DNA of 64,000 bases from contig JAOVVO010000176.1 in NCBI GenBank assembly GCA_028564675.1, positions 1-64,000 on the forward strand, written 5' to 3'. Below, piece by piece: positions 13,314 to 26,684 of this stretch. How positions within the stretch are numbered: position 1 is the stretch's first letter; each line of letters starts with the position of its first letter. The stretch comes from Onchocerca lupi. Its lineage: Eukaryota > Nematoda > Chromadorea > Rhabditida > Onchocercidae. The notes under the pieces are model-generated. The model made no database searches. It was given only the letters and a program-made list of their open reading frames with translations, and had not been told where the DNA came from. The translations under genes were made by a program, and so were the position numbers.

Positions 13314-14831
13314 ATGGCGTTCGTTAAAGTGAAAAGTCCGAATCTGCCAAGTTTGGCAGATTTGAAAAATCATCTGCACGAAGAATCGCTTTATCTTCAG
13401 GTATTTAAAGATTATCTAAGAAATGCAGCAAACTTAATATGTTTATTTTTGATGTCGAATTTGATTTACTTGTGGTAAAGTTCAATTTATTTATTGAACT
13501 CGTTATTAGCTGTAATATCGGTATGGCTTTTTAGATTGATAATTTAAGAGTAAAGTTGGGCAAAAAATGAGCTTAAAAGCCCATAACGATGAAGCAATCG
13601 AAGTTGCAAAAACGGGCTTGTTGCGTCACGCAAGTTCTCAGCCATCTTGGAAATAGTTCGAAACGTTCCGTAAATTTATAAAGCATGAGCGAGATTTGAA
13701 GTGAGATCTTGAAAATGATGATCACTTCGTAGTTCATCTTTTCGTAGACACCGAAGATGAAAGTATATTGAAAAGGAACTTTTTGAACTGGAATGTTTGA
13801 CGTGTTTCTTCACTATCACTCATTTTTTATTTGCTTCAGTTTAATTTGAATTATATACATAATCAAAACTGTTATCATTTCTGCATTACGAATTAGCTGC
13901 TAAATAAGCTTGCTAAATTTTTTAATTTTACTTTTTCATGCAAATATTGTCGATACTTACTGAAAATATGCTGGTTTTAGTATTTGATAATTTCGTAAAA
14001 TTATCCTTTTTTTTCTTTCTTTTTTTTGCAGGAAAAATTGAACTTCCTCGATAGTCATCAAACAATAGCCGTTCATTTTACAACGGTCAATGGTACTGAA
14101 CCTGCAAATAGTGAGCAGATATTCAGGTAGAATATTTGAAATATTCAACGAAACATTACTAATTATTAACAAGAACAAGTGCTATCGGGGAACTTCATAG
14201 AAACATATCGTAAATTGCGGGAATGATACCAAGCTGACGATTTTTTTGGCATTTTTTAACTTCTGATTCAATGAGAAAATTTCACTGAACAAAGATATAC
14301 GCTTCGTGACATAATATTCAAAATTAATAAGCATATTAGTAATAATGAAGCATTAAATGCATTTTTATGCTAAATGAATTCGAATTTCTGACTATTTAGC
14401 GTCATAAATATGGAATGAAAGAATTCCAAGTTACGAGAATAAATGCGAAAGTTTGCATAACAAAAGAAACATCACAATTTAATTCCCTAAATTTTAAATC
14501 AACAACGGGAAGATTTTTAAATTCAATTATAAATTCAAATGTTTCATTTCAAGTTTTTTATAAAGTGAAGAAATTAGCATTCTAACTATTTTTACTTCTC
14601 TGCATTTGGATATTCTACTCAAATTTTTACACCAATTTTTTGCAGTGAACATTTCCAGGTACTGAACTGAATACGTTAAGTTTGCTCGGTGGATCATCGA
14701 TAACTGGAGTAAACTATGCGGCTGGGATAAAGTTTCATTTCGATACCGGTCCTGTATATGCAATTATTGGGACTACAGAAATTTGCTTACGGCCAGGAAG
14801 ATTTTTTCAAATAACTGATCTTGCTAATTAA
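13314..14831 (+). CDS. small unrecognised protein or decaying gene
   Basis: A tentative three-exon model is 13314-13400, 14032-14110 and 14659-14831, about 112 residues. The ATG lies 6 bases after TTTTTCAG, as in other genes here. Exon 1 (29 codons) ends at CAG-GTATTT. Exon 2 follows a TTTTTTTGCAG acceptor and encodes EKLNFLDSHQTIAVHFTT. Exon 3 encodes GGSSITGVNYAAGIKFHF and ends with TAA. Codon use and composition look coding, unlike the flanks. However, more coding-like stretches lie in the inferred intron 1 (13567-13650, and 13660-13790 with an in-frame TGA), in shifted frames. This suggests either missed exons or a pseudogene with several lesions. No domain was recognised. Confidence 0.4.
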
Positions 14832-15657
14832 TATTTTCATTGAATGATAGTTATATTATTTACTTTTGTTACTTTGATGAAATGGATAATATTCTCCGAC
14901 CATCTTTGTTCATATATTAGTTAAGTATATGCATATCGACAAACAATTTTATGTTTTTGTTGAAAGTTGATATTATAAGAATGTTGTTAAAGTACACAAA
15001 AAATTTGACAAAACATCATAAAGATTTGTTTGAAATATCCAACATCATCAAAAATGCAAATTTAATTCGAAACTGCTGTCAAATTTAGACTGACAGAAAT
15101 AGCCAATTTTTATGCTTTCCAGACACAACCATAATGAGACCATCAGCATCTTTTGCTACAAACATTTGATTCATTTCAATCAATTCGTTGTTTATATAAA
15201 ACATTTCGTACAATGTAATCAAAGTACTACAATAAATAATTATCTATAAAAATTTTCACATGAAAATAAAATTTGAAATAAATGAACCAATAGTTGAACC
15301 AATAATAAATTTGCAATGTATTTCTATTGTTTTGAAAAAGAAAAAAAAAAAACAATTATATTAAAAGATTACATAAACAATATATTATTTTATTTTCAAT
15401 CAAAATAAATGTATTAATTCTGCAAATAGATTGAAAATTAACAGAAATCCAATAATTAATAAATGAAATTACAATGCAAGAGAGAAAAAAATATTCAACC
15501 ATTGTCCAATGATGATTTGAAGATTTCAGAATGTCTCAAAAATTTTTTTTTTTTTTTTTAATGATTTGCAACAGATTTTTATTATATTTAATACCTGATA
15601 TTGAAACATGAACATCTATGGAATTTAAATTGAAAAGAATATGAAAAAAAAATTCAA
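14832..15657. other. convergent intergenic region
   Basis: Between the small plus-strand gene and the 3' end of malic enzyme. AT-rich, with no exon recognised apart from the malic enzyme poly(A) signal listed separately. Confidence 0.5.
15578..15583 (-). promoter_or_regulatory. candidate poly(A) signal of malic enzyme
   Basis: AATAAA on the minus strand, about 75 bases after the stop codon, the expected place for 3' end formation. Confidence 0.5.
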
Positions 15658-16900
15658 TCAATTATTGTTCTCTTTGGTTAATGGAATAGGAATACTTCTT
15701 CTTTTCGTATCCTCAATTGGCCAATTATATGATTTACAGATTAATTCATCGTAATGTACGGAATAAATTTGTGACTGAATATATTGTTTCATATTTTCTG
15801 GCTTCGGATACAAACCAGCTATTCCACACTAAAAATTACGATGTTAATTTTCATTAAAAGAATTTTTTTTTTTTTTAAAGTAATTTGAAGATTTAAAATT
15901 TGTACTGTTCCATAGTTTCTGGCTTCGGATACAAACCAGCTATTCCACACTAAAAATTACGATTTTAATTTTCATTAAAAGAATTTTTTTAAAGTAATTT
16001 GAAGATTTAAAATTTGTACACTAATCTGGCAATCTTACTGATTCTTAGTATTAAAATGTCTGTTATGTAGAAAATATTTTCGATCAACGCTAGTAAAAAA
16101 GCCCTGATAAGGATTTGCTGATTGAGATAGGAAATCATTAGCAATCAATGTTTCAAAATTTTAACTTATATGGTGGCAAACAAATTAGTTATTTGATTTA
16201 ATGAAACTATTCTTGATCAGTAATATTAACAAATATACAAACCATATAGGAAATGGAATTAATTCGAATTTTCGGAAAAAAAAAAAGAAAAATACTAAAA
16301 TATACTTTTTTTAAATAAAAATGCTAATTTAAAAAAAAAGTAAGACAAACGAACTTCATAGCTATATTTTCCAATTTCTAATGCTATGGCAGCTGATATT
16401 TCTCGAATTTTGCGCAAACTCGGATAAATACGGCCAAAATTTCTATCACGTTCGGTTACACTGGATGCGACTTTCTAAAAATTTAATTGAAATTTTCAAA
16501 TATCAAAATAAAAATGGATTTATGAAAAATCATAATTTGATATGAAAATAAGTATTATAAAATTAAAAGTAATTTCGATATCGTTCATATTACTCTCAAT
16601 AATCTAAAATAATATAATAAATACTAATAGTTTTATGATTTGTAGTATTAATTATATTAATATTTTTAGTGATTTGCAATATTAATAATATTTTGTTTTA
16701 TCTTTGTTTCCATAATTTATTCCACACAAAAAACATTCATATTAAAAGAAGAAAAACAAACTAAAAAAAAAATTACAAATCAAAAAAATCAAAAGAAAAT
16801 AAATAATTATGATAATAAGTCTTCTGTATAAATAAGTAAATAATTAGTATAATATTAATATTTTAATAATAAATAATTACAAGAATAAAGAAATGATTTG

Positions 16901-16938
<38 letters not shown>

Positions 16939-19900
16939 AGAACCCTTGCAGCGATCAGAAATATTTCATCAACAATATGTCGTACTTCAAATAATATCAC
17001 ACCTAAACCAACTCCTGGGAAAATATAGGAATTATTGCATTGTCCAGGTTTGTAATATTTTCCATCATAATTAACTCCTGGAAATGGACTACCACTCGCA
17101 AATAATACTTTTCCCTGAAATTTCAATAAATTAAAAAAAAATCTTTATTAATACAAATGAAAAAATTTTTGTATTTTAATTTAAATTTTAAAATAATGCC
17201 ATCATTTTTGATGTTAAAAATAAACCGTAAATTTTTTTTTACAATAACTAAGTAAATGATTAATATAATATTAATATATTAAAAAATATTTGAAAATATT
17301 ATTTAGAAATATGAATACATTTTAAACATTAAACTTAAATATTAAATATATTTAATTTTGTTATTTAAATAATATGCAATCATAATGATTATTTTATAGT
17401 ATAAAATTATTTAAAAATTTCAAATAATCTCATCATAGATAACATATCATATTTTCATAGATATCATTAACAACACAAAAAAAATATTATTGAACAAGTA
17501 AATGATTTAGCAAGAAAATGTTATTGAATTTTGATGATTATTCTTTTAATGACTTTTAAAAAGTATTTAATTTCCAATTTTAAGATTAAAAATCAATACA
17601 TATTTGTAAATGGATATATTTTGCTTACCTGAGTATGTCGAATTGCTTCATCAGGAGTACATTCCGATTTACTAGTCGGATTTGATAATGCAAAAATGAT
17701 CGGTCGTTCGTTTAGTTCAGCCATTTTCCGGATTATTTCTTCCGAGAAAGCACCATAAACAGTTGATACACCAATAATACCAGTTGGTTTTACATTTTCG
17801 ATAATCTAAAATTTCTTATCAAATAGATGAAAATTATCATTACAAATTAAAAAATAAAAAAAAAAAAGAAAACTTTTTTCAAAGTTTTTTATGGTCATTT
17901 GTTAATTTATGTATTTTTTTTTTGTCAAAAATAACAATCACTCATTTGAATACAAATCCAATTAGGCTTAAATTAATGAAATAGTGCAAAAAATTTTTTA
18001 AATTTTAATTAGAACTAATTAAGCTAACCTCGAGTAAATCTTTGATATGAGGCATTTCCTTGGCATATTTCTCATGCTCAGGCTTTATTACTGGGCTATT
18101 TTTGGTAATTAATCCTTTGCTATTGATCAAAAATATACGATTATATGCATCATTAGCTGATAAACCTTCATGTTGCATCTGTAGTACACACATATCAGCA
18201 ATACCTGTTGCTGCCTGAAATTTAATTTAAAATTTAAAAAAAAATTTAAAATTAATCAATCAAATCATTTCAGTAACATTAACATTTTATAGTTTCATCT
18301 GCTCTTTATAATTTCAATCGTTCTATCTTGCTTAATTTGTATCCAATATTTTAAATTTATTAAAAATTCTACTTTATAATAACTTTTTTTGTTGAGATAA
18401 AAATATTTTATTTGTATAGAAAATTTTTTTTTTTTTTAATTATCAATTTTTCAATATTTTGAGATGTCAAATCACAATTTACCTAATGATATTTTAATGA
18501 AGCTAATTTTATGTTACACTAAACTAATATGTTAATATTTATCAATGATAATATTTGAGAAATAAACACGAATTATAAATAAATTTTTTTACACATTTAA
18601 AAAAAAGAATTGAATATGATATGAAAATTAAATTAAATTGAAGATGTAAATTTGATGAATTTAACGAAAAATTTCCTGAATTTAATGATAATTTAAAGAA
18701 AAAAAAAAAATTTACCGCTCCAGCACCCAAAAATAAAAATATTTGATCGCTTATTTTTTTTTGCAAAATATTTCCGCATGATAATAAACCGGCAATAGCA
18801 ACTGATGCTGTTCCTGAAATTAAAAAAAAAAAGAAAAGAAAAGGCAAAATTCGGATAATAAATGAACAAGATATATTTAGTATTTTTAACAAAATTGTAT
18901 TCGAAATTGAAATTATTAAAGGAATTAAAAATGAATTAAATGAAATAGAATATTTTGAAAGATAATAAATATAATTGTTAGATATAATAATAATAATAAT
19001 AATAAACTTGAAATAAAATGATTAAATATGAATACATTTTTAATTTAATACTGCTAAAATAATTTGAAATTTTTGAACATTCTTCATTTATTAGTTTTCT
19101 AATCTTTGAACTATAGCTTATGATAGTAATTAGAAAAATTTTAATTGCTAGAATTTTTTACCTTGAATATCATCGTTGAACATTGTGTATTTATTCCTAT
19201 ATTTTTCTAATAAACGTCCTGCATTGATATTTGCAAAATCTTCAAATTGTATTAATGTTTTTTGACCAAATCTAAAAGATTTTTTTTTTTTTGCAAAAAA
19301 TGAAAAATTTTAAAAAATGCAAAAAAAATGATAAATTTAAATTTTCATACCTAAATTTAACAAATAAATTTCGAAATTTACAATTTTCAAACAAATCAAT
19401 ACAATGAAATTTCCGCTTTAGTAATGCAATTAATGCTTTAAAATGGCAAAAAAAAAAATTATTTTATTGTAAAATTATTAAATTTAACAAATAATAATGA
19501 TATTATGGCATATTTAATGAAAAAAAAAAAGAAAAATTCACTTCTTAATACATGCTTTCATAAAATTATCAATCAATAAATCATATTCAGCACCACGTAT
19601 TCGTTTTCGTCTTAATCCAATATAAAATGGATCTTTTAACAATTCCTGAAAATAATAATATATTGTATCTAAAGATTTATTACACAATTTTTCTGTATCA
19701 TTTATTTTTGTTTAAATTGAAAAAAAAGAAAAAAAAAAAGGAATATAATTTGGTAAATTTTTTTTTTTTTTGATTTAAAAACATTATATGACAAAATTTT
19801 TTTTTTTTGATTTACTAAAAAAGTTTTTAATTTATTGAAGTTATAATGAAATTTCTTGACTTTTATAAAATTTGCAATAATTCCAATCTATTTAGCATTT

Positions 19901-22814
19901 TCGATGGCTTATGTTTTTTTTTTTTTTTTTTTCATTCTTATTTATTTAATTGGAATTAAATTATTTTTTAATTCTAAAAAAAAAGTTTTAAATTTGAAGT
20001 TAAAAACAAAAAAATTAGAAAAATAATGTTACGTGACTTTTTTTTTTTACGTCAAAAAATAATTAAAACTTATCTCACGATCGGTTCCATTATCGATTAA
20101 AATTGGAAGACACCATTTCGGTTGAACACCACCAAGTGCTACATATAATGATAGTTTACCAATTGGTATACCCATACCGTATGCACCTAAATCACCTAAA
20201 CCAAGAATACGTTCACCATCTGTAACAACGATAGCCTGAAATTAGTTCAATCATGGTACTTTTGCACTGATAACGATAACTTGCTATCAGTTCGATATCA
20301 ATTCAGTCATAGAATTTCACAATAATTGATAAAGATAGTCTGAAATCAGTTCATTTATAGAATTTTACTAATTAGCACCAAGAATCTTTGAGAAATTGAT
20401 CCTCTATTATCTTTTGTATGCATGAAATTCAGGCATATTATCACAGATTTTCTTAGTTTTCCGAAATTTTGATAAATTTTTGATAAAAAGGCTGATTCTA
20501 ATATTCGACTATGCAATGCTTCATATCATGATAATCATTGCAATATATCGCAGATACAGTTACAGATACTAATTTAACGAGAAATTTTCATATTCATGAA
20601 AATAACAAACAAATCTTTAATTCTTACTTTTACATCATTTTCTGGCCAATTACTCAATATTTGATAGATTTTGCTCACGCTGTTATCATTAATTGTTATG
20701 TAAATACCTCTGAAATTTAATTCATTTTATCAAATGATTGGATCAATTGCTCAAAAGATCGCAATTCGAATTTGTAGTTTTGTAATTCGAAGAGTTTATT
20801 TTTAGTTTCATTCGACGTTTCTATTGATAGTTTAGTAAACATTTGGCGATGATTAAAAAGTGTTAATCATTCGGCCTATCATTTTTTCGCAAGTCATTTG
20901 TTTCAACAGCGATAATATACGTCGTCAATGGATGATACAGAATTTTCACGAAATCGCAATTTCATGTTAAAGATGAATAGTAGAAGTAAAAAATATCGTT
21001 AAAAATGGATCATCGATTAATTTGTTATGGATTAATTTTCAAAACCGATTCATGGATTAGTGTTTCCCACAATGTATCACTTAAAATAATGAAAATTTAA
21101 ACAAAAAAAGTTCAAAAAAAAAGTTGTCATACTTGTAAGAAAAGTTAAAATTAAATTCAAAAAAGAATGTTATGTTTGCAAAAAAATTGTAAATTAATTA
21201 ATTGTTATCAGATTTTTTTAGATTAATTTGTTAATCAATTGCTATTAGCAGATTAAAATTAATTCATCAATAACTACAAACATTTTCTAAAAAAAGAAGA
21301 AGAAAAAACAATAAATATTCTGATAAATATAAACAAAATCATATGAGATAAGATCATTTTAAGGAGATGATTATCAATTTGGAATTAAAAAAAAAAAAAA
21401 TTTTTTTTCTTACTTTGGTCGTCGAAAAATATGGCCAAATTTTTGGCAAGCTAGGCCAACAGTTGGTGTATAAACGATTGGTAATAGCTCCTTAATATGC
21501 TCAGTGATAACGCGATAATAAAGTTTTTCATTTTGATCCTTGAAATTCATCTTTTTTTTTCTTTCAAAATATTCTTTCATAAAAATAGAAATAAATCGTA
21601 AAACTGTTAATAAAAAAATTGATTAACACAATAAAAAAAAAAAAAAAAAAAAGATTTGGAATGATTATATTGAATAAGCAATTAATTCCTTTAAAAAAAA
21701 AAAAAAATGTTGAAAAATAATACATTTATAATCTTTTAATAAGTTTAATCGCGTTGTTGTTGAAATTATTTTTTCGAAGTTTGAATCATATCAAATAGCT
21801 GTAAATCTTCATAAAAATCTAATTTTTGACCTTTAAAATTTGCAATCTTTTTTTCTTTTATTTATAAAATAATTATAGAGAAATATCAGAATTTATCAAA
21901 GCAAACTTTAATATCTTATCACCTGAAGGTTATCTAAAATGATATATTTCAGAAGATCGTTAGTTTCTGCTCGTACTTGACAGATTATTCGATAAACTTG
22001 TAATTCTTCGGTTTCAAATGCTGCTGGTAGAAGACCATGAATTCCAAGATATTGTCGCTCGAATAGATTAAATGCCATTCCCTATAAATTTAAATTTGAA
22101 AATTATCGTATTCTTTTAAACGAAAATTGAAATAGTATTTTATGTTGTTCATTTTATTGAATGAGAACAAAATTTAATAAATTAATAATTAAATTTCTAA
22201 TCAGAATTTGAATTCCTTTTTTAATTAAAATAATCATTTCAAACAATAAATGAAGAAAATATTAAAGGTAAATAACGATTACCAAGTATGAAATAATAAT
22301 TATTTAAATTAAAATTGCTTTGGAAACAAATTTATCCGTTTGTTTAGAATTATTTTACAGATTCGTTTCTCTTTTTTCTTTTTTTTTTTTTTGTTTTTTT
22401 GGGAAACAAATTCGTAATTCACTTCTGTTTATTTCTTTTCTTTTTATTTGTTATTTCATAAAAAAATCAAATGATTTCGTTTCAAATAATCAATCTGGGA
22501 TCTGATCAATACACTAACGCCTCGATATCATTAATTTATTTTATAATTCATAAAAAAAATATTAAATCTTTCAATATTATGCATTATTTATAAGACATTC
22601 TATGTTTTTACATGAATTTCATTTATGATTTTTTTTTTTTTGTTGATTAGCAAAGATGTAAATTAATTCAATGTGATGTTAAAAAAATTCCAACCTTATT
22701 ATAACGAGGTATTCTGAGAATATCAGCACCACGACATGATGGCGGACTTATTTCATGACAATAAAGTTGCTCCATTTCTGACAAATTTTTTGATTCCGAA
22801 TTATTCATTTCCAT
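15658..22814 (-). CDS. men-1: NADP-type malic enzyme (malate dehydrogenase, oxaloacetate-decarboxylating)
   Basis: Thirteen minus-strand exons: 22814-22695, 22081-21923, 21538-21414, 20709-20628, 20235-20074, 19645-19542, 19271-19162, 18813-18716, 18214-18029, 17805-17629, 17114-16944, 16474-16355 and 15828-15658. They join in phase to about 594 residues, normal for the family. Malic enzyme converts malate to pyruvate and CO2, making NAD(P)H. Family landmarks are all present: VYTPTVG with catalytic Tyr116; DGERILGLGDLG; GIPIGK with catalytic Lys189; QFEDFAN and FNDDIQG with the metal ligands Glu261, Asp262 and Asp285; the nucleotide loop GAGAAATG at 317-324; and PTSKSECT. SKG at 352-354 matches NADP-using animal forms. 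Two oddities: the intron after 20074 begins ATAAGT instead of GT, and PGQGNN reads PGQCNN (Cys467). The start is uncertain because the frame is open upstream. The neighbouring genes are unrelated. Confidence 0.92.
15782..16020 (-). repeat. 121-bp tandem duplication at the last malic enzyme exon
   Basis: About 119 bases starting inside the last exon and running into the preceding intron are repeated with a period of 121. The upstream copy recreates the acceptor and the first 11 codons (CGIAGLYPKPE), then diverges to a stop seven codons later. It differs from the original by few bases plus the length of a T run, so it is recent. Confidence 0.85.
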
Positions 22815-25595
22815 GTTTATACTTGAAAGGAAGAGATCTGAAAATTCAACCGTACATGAATTTAAAGGAATGAAATAATATTGGTATGTTTGAAAAATCA
22901 TCCAAAATTTTGCATATTGGTGAAAACGATGTAAATAATTCAAAATAAGTTTACAAAAAAACAAGATGAGTTCTTAAGTTATTTTTGATTAAAAGTTATG
23001 TATATTTTGCAAAATATACAAGTATTCCCGACCATTCATCTCTTTGAATAAATTTAAAAATAAATAAAATCAATTTAAGAATTAAATATTACTTAACATA
23101 AAATTATTCTAGCAGGTCAGATCAACGGGATATTTTAGAAAAAATTAATGCAAATGTCCAATTTTGATCATTCTATCAAATTTTTTTCGTTATTTCTAAT
23201 TTAATCATTCCGATGAAAAGCCGAATATAATTAAATTAAAAAATGTAATTAGAATTAAAAAAATGTACATTTGAATATACATCATCAAAAGAATAAAATA
23301 AATCGTAGAATTTTCAAAACAATAAATAAATCCTAATTGATACTTTTCAGACTATGGATTCAGATGATAATTTAAATGAAAATGATTTATCGAATTTCGA
23401 AAAGAATAAAAGAAAAAATCACCAATTCATCACCTACTAATTTTCATTTTTTTCAATTTCAATAATTTTTCAACTATTTTTCTTTTTTTATTTTTACTGA
23501 AAAAAATCTTATCTTACTAAACAATCAGTGTGCTACTTCTTTACTTCAAGACTTTCATTTTTAGAATCACAAAACTGATTAGTTAATTAGACCAATTAAT
23601 TTGAATAGTTTGAATAATCTAATTTGAATTTGAGTAACAATTAATTTGATCTATTCTATTGTGAACATTTCTGCAAAATAAAACAGCCAACACATACTTA
23701 AAACAAGAAATATTTGTAAAACAAAAAAAAAAATGAAAAAAATATGAATTCTATAAAAACAAATGAAATTCTCCAAATGAACACTTGAAAAAAATTTCAG
23801 GAAAAGTATATATGTTGCTTGCTTTTGTATTTAATAAAAATTTCAAACAATATTTGAAAATCAACAGAATTTTTGGTTCGATTGTTGCATAAAGGAATAA
23901 AATAAATTATTCATTCGTAATAAAAGAAGAAAGTTAGAAATTTCAAAAAAAAAAAAAAAAAATAATAATAATAATCGATCAAATCATCTCGGCGAAATTA
24001 CGTGATATATCATTATTGTTTTAACGAATATGTTAACTGAATTGATAAATCATGCATAAAAAAAACTTTCCAAATGTTACTTTTATATCGTTTTATGATA
24101 AAAATAATCGATAGCAATAGCAAGTAGAATAAAACTATCGTCTAAAGAATGAAGAAGTTAAAAAAAAAAAAAAAAAAGTACTGATGTGTATGTTATGAGA
24201 ATGATGAAAAAGTTATAGAAATTACTCATTGAAATTAATCTTTAGTCATTATCTTATGTTTTTTATGAGTGAAAATGAAAATTTTTCGAAAAAATAACGC
24301 AAGGGAAAGTGTAAATTTCACTGAAAAAATTGCAGGCAAGAGATGTAATACGAGATGTTGGGAGAATTTTGCAAAATACCTTATGCTTCGGTGGATGAAA
24401 TATCTAAAAAATGGTTCAAGTTTAATGTGATTAAACTTTCTCACTCTGACATAAATAATAGAAATTTGATCAAAATTTGCAAAAAAAAAGATCAAGATAG
24501 TGATGAAATGATTGTAAAAAATTCGCGACATTTCTCTTCAGTTTGAAGGAATTCATCAACTCATCGGGGCGAATTGTGAGAGAAATTTTTTTGCTTATAA
24601 GCAAAAAAAAAAAAGTTTGTTTGTTTTTTTTTTTTTTTTAATCAATTGATTTTTTCCTAAAATTGTTAGTGTTAAGTAAAATTGAAAATAACAAAATATA
24701 TATATGATTAGCTTATAGCATGTTAGCTATCGATATCGAATTGCTCATATCTTTATACATATCATCATTTTTGACAAACTTTTCAATCATCATAATTTTT
24801 ATTTCCCGAATACATCGAATTATAAAGTATAAATTGAAATTTCATCATTCATTCAATTCATTTTTTAAATCTCATTAGTGATTAATTGTCAGTGGTAAAG
24901 CAAATAAACAATAAAGTAAAAAAGAAAAAAGAAAAAAAACGAAAGAGTAATTTTATGACGCAAATTTTTTTTTTTTTTTTGTTTATGATCGAAATTTTCT
25001 TGGAATGCAAGAATATATATGTATCATATTGATTCATTGTTAGAGCAATGTTTTGCCAAAATCAATTTCGTTAGAGCAATGTTTTGCTAAAATCAATTTC
25101 GTTAAAGTTGAGCATATGCTTGCATTTTCTTTCTTCCATAAATATGCTAAGCATTTAATAGGTTGCAACATTAATATTTTATGTAAACTTTGAAATATTT
25201 TTGATTGAAAAAAAAAAATTTCCGATGAAACGATGAATTTTCCAATTTTGTTGTATTTTCTATAATTTATGATTTTATCACAAAATCCATAGAGAAAAAA
25301 AAAATTAATCATTTCAAAAAAAGTTTTGTCAAAAAAATTTCTTGAATGATGATTCGTTGAAAATTCGTATAAATTAAAGTAAACATTAATAAGATATTAA
25401 AACTTTTTTTTTTCCAAATATTTCACCAAACAACTTTTCTAAATTTTTTCTATTCAATATATAATCTCATAGTTATTTAAAAAAAAAAAAAAAAGAAATT
25501 AAATATGTTTGAAAACAAAAAATAAAAAAATTCTTCGATTTGATGGTTTGTTAAAGTTTGGTTAAATTTTTGCTAGAGCAGAATTCTCGCTTTCA
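22815..25595. other. region upstream of malic enzyme, no supported gene
   Basis: AT-rich, with A runs near 23945 and 24160. The only ATG-led frame with mixed composition is at 24355-24546 (63 codons), which lacks splice or domain support. Probable promoter and 5' leader of the malic enzyme gene lie just above 22814, but no core element can be picked out. Confidence 0.45.
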
Positions 25596-26476
25596 TCTAT
25601 AGTATATAAATAAAAATGTAAATGTTCCTTATTATAAATGGAAAAACTCCGGAAATTCTCCATCAATTGTTATCAAATTTCGATACAACTTTGCATTTTT
25701 GAATGAGGCGCCTGTTTTTATATAAACATACTTACTTTTTTTTCACGTATCACGTCCGCAACAGCTAAAAGTGAGGGGGCGGATTTTATTGACTCCGCCT
25801 ACCTTTTTTTCACTCCCACTCCAACTCCCATCTCCCTCTCTCTGTTGCTATGCTTATTACATTACGTGAATTTATTCAAGGAAAGAAGGTAAAAAAGTGA
25901 TAAAAAGAATTAAAATACTTTCTGATATGGCAAATAAATATAAATATTTTTGCATTTGCAATGAATAAGAAACGAAAAAAATTTTAAATTTCTGTTAAAT
26001 TTTGAATTTAAAATTCTTTTTCATCAGTAAAAATTAGCTTAATTTATTCGAAAAAAGGCATCAATTTAACCTAAGGAAATTTTATTACATTAATTTTAGA
26101 TATTTCTTACGATCAATCTTTTTGCTCAGTTAATCGTTTCCGATTTAATTTTGATTTAACTTAATTTGATATAAATTTATTGTTAAAATATTAACATATG
26201 ACTTTCTTCATTTTTTCATAGATTGAATATTCAAATCCACCAACATCTAAGAAATATTGGTCACTTATAATTTAATATAACTGATATTAATTCTTTTAAA
26301 TTTTATTTATATCATGAAATAAATTTTATTCAATTTATACCTTTATTTGTTTATTTTTATCTGTCTATTTTTATAAATAAAATTTATATTAAACACAGAA
26401 TGCGTGTAGATGATCATTTTAACGACGCAAACGAGGAAAACCAGTTTACGGACAATCTGGAATATTCAAACAAACT

Positions 26477-26684
26477 ATGATAGGTAGATTGTACACCGTG
26501 CATCCCTAATCAAGACGAATACTTCTTCTTTCGAATGTTATTAGTAAGTGTTCCTGGTTCAACCTCCTTCCAGCAACTAAAAATTGTCAACGGCGTTACA
26601 CGTGCTACTTTCCGCAGTGCATGTGAAGCTCTGAATTTATTGGAGAACGAACAACACTGGGATGCATGCATTAATGACGCATGA
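26477..26684 (+). pseudogene. Helitron helicase/Rep protein fragment
   Basis: Translation from 26477 gives MIGRLYTVHP. A single extra T at 26507 then shifts the frame, and from 26508 it continues with motifs FFFRMLLVSVPGSTSFQQLK and ALNLLENEQHWDACINDA before a TGA at 26682. This order is typical of the segment before the Pif1-like helicase domain of Helitron transposases. The frameshift, the short length and the lack of any Rep or helicase motif show it is a dead remnant. Confidence 0.8.

Noticed and set aside
19345..19440. Possible extra malic enzyme exon (Phe/Lys/Asn-rich frame)
   Set aside because: Exon 19645-19542 joins directly in phase to 19271-19162 and matches the family without a gap; including it would insert unrelated sequence.
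24355..24546. ATG-led 63-codon plus-strand frame upstream of malic enzyme
   Set aside because: No acceptor, domain or neighbour supports it; overlapping frames are equally open on the other strand.
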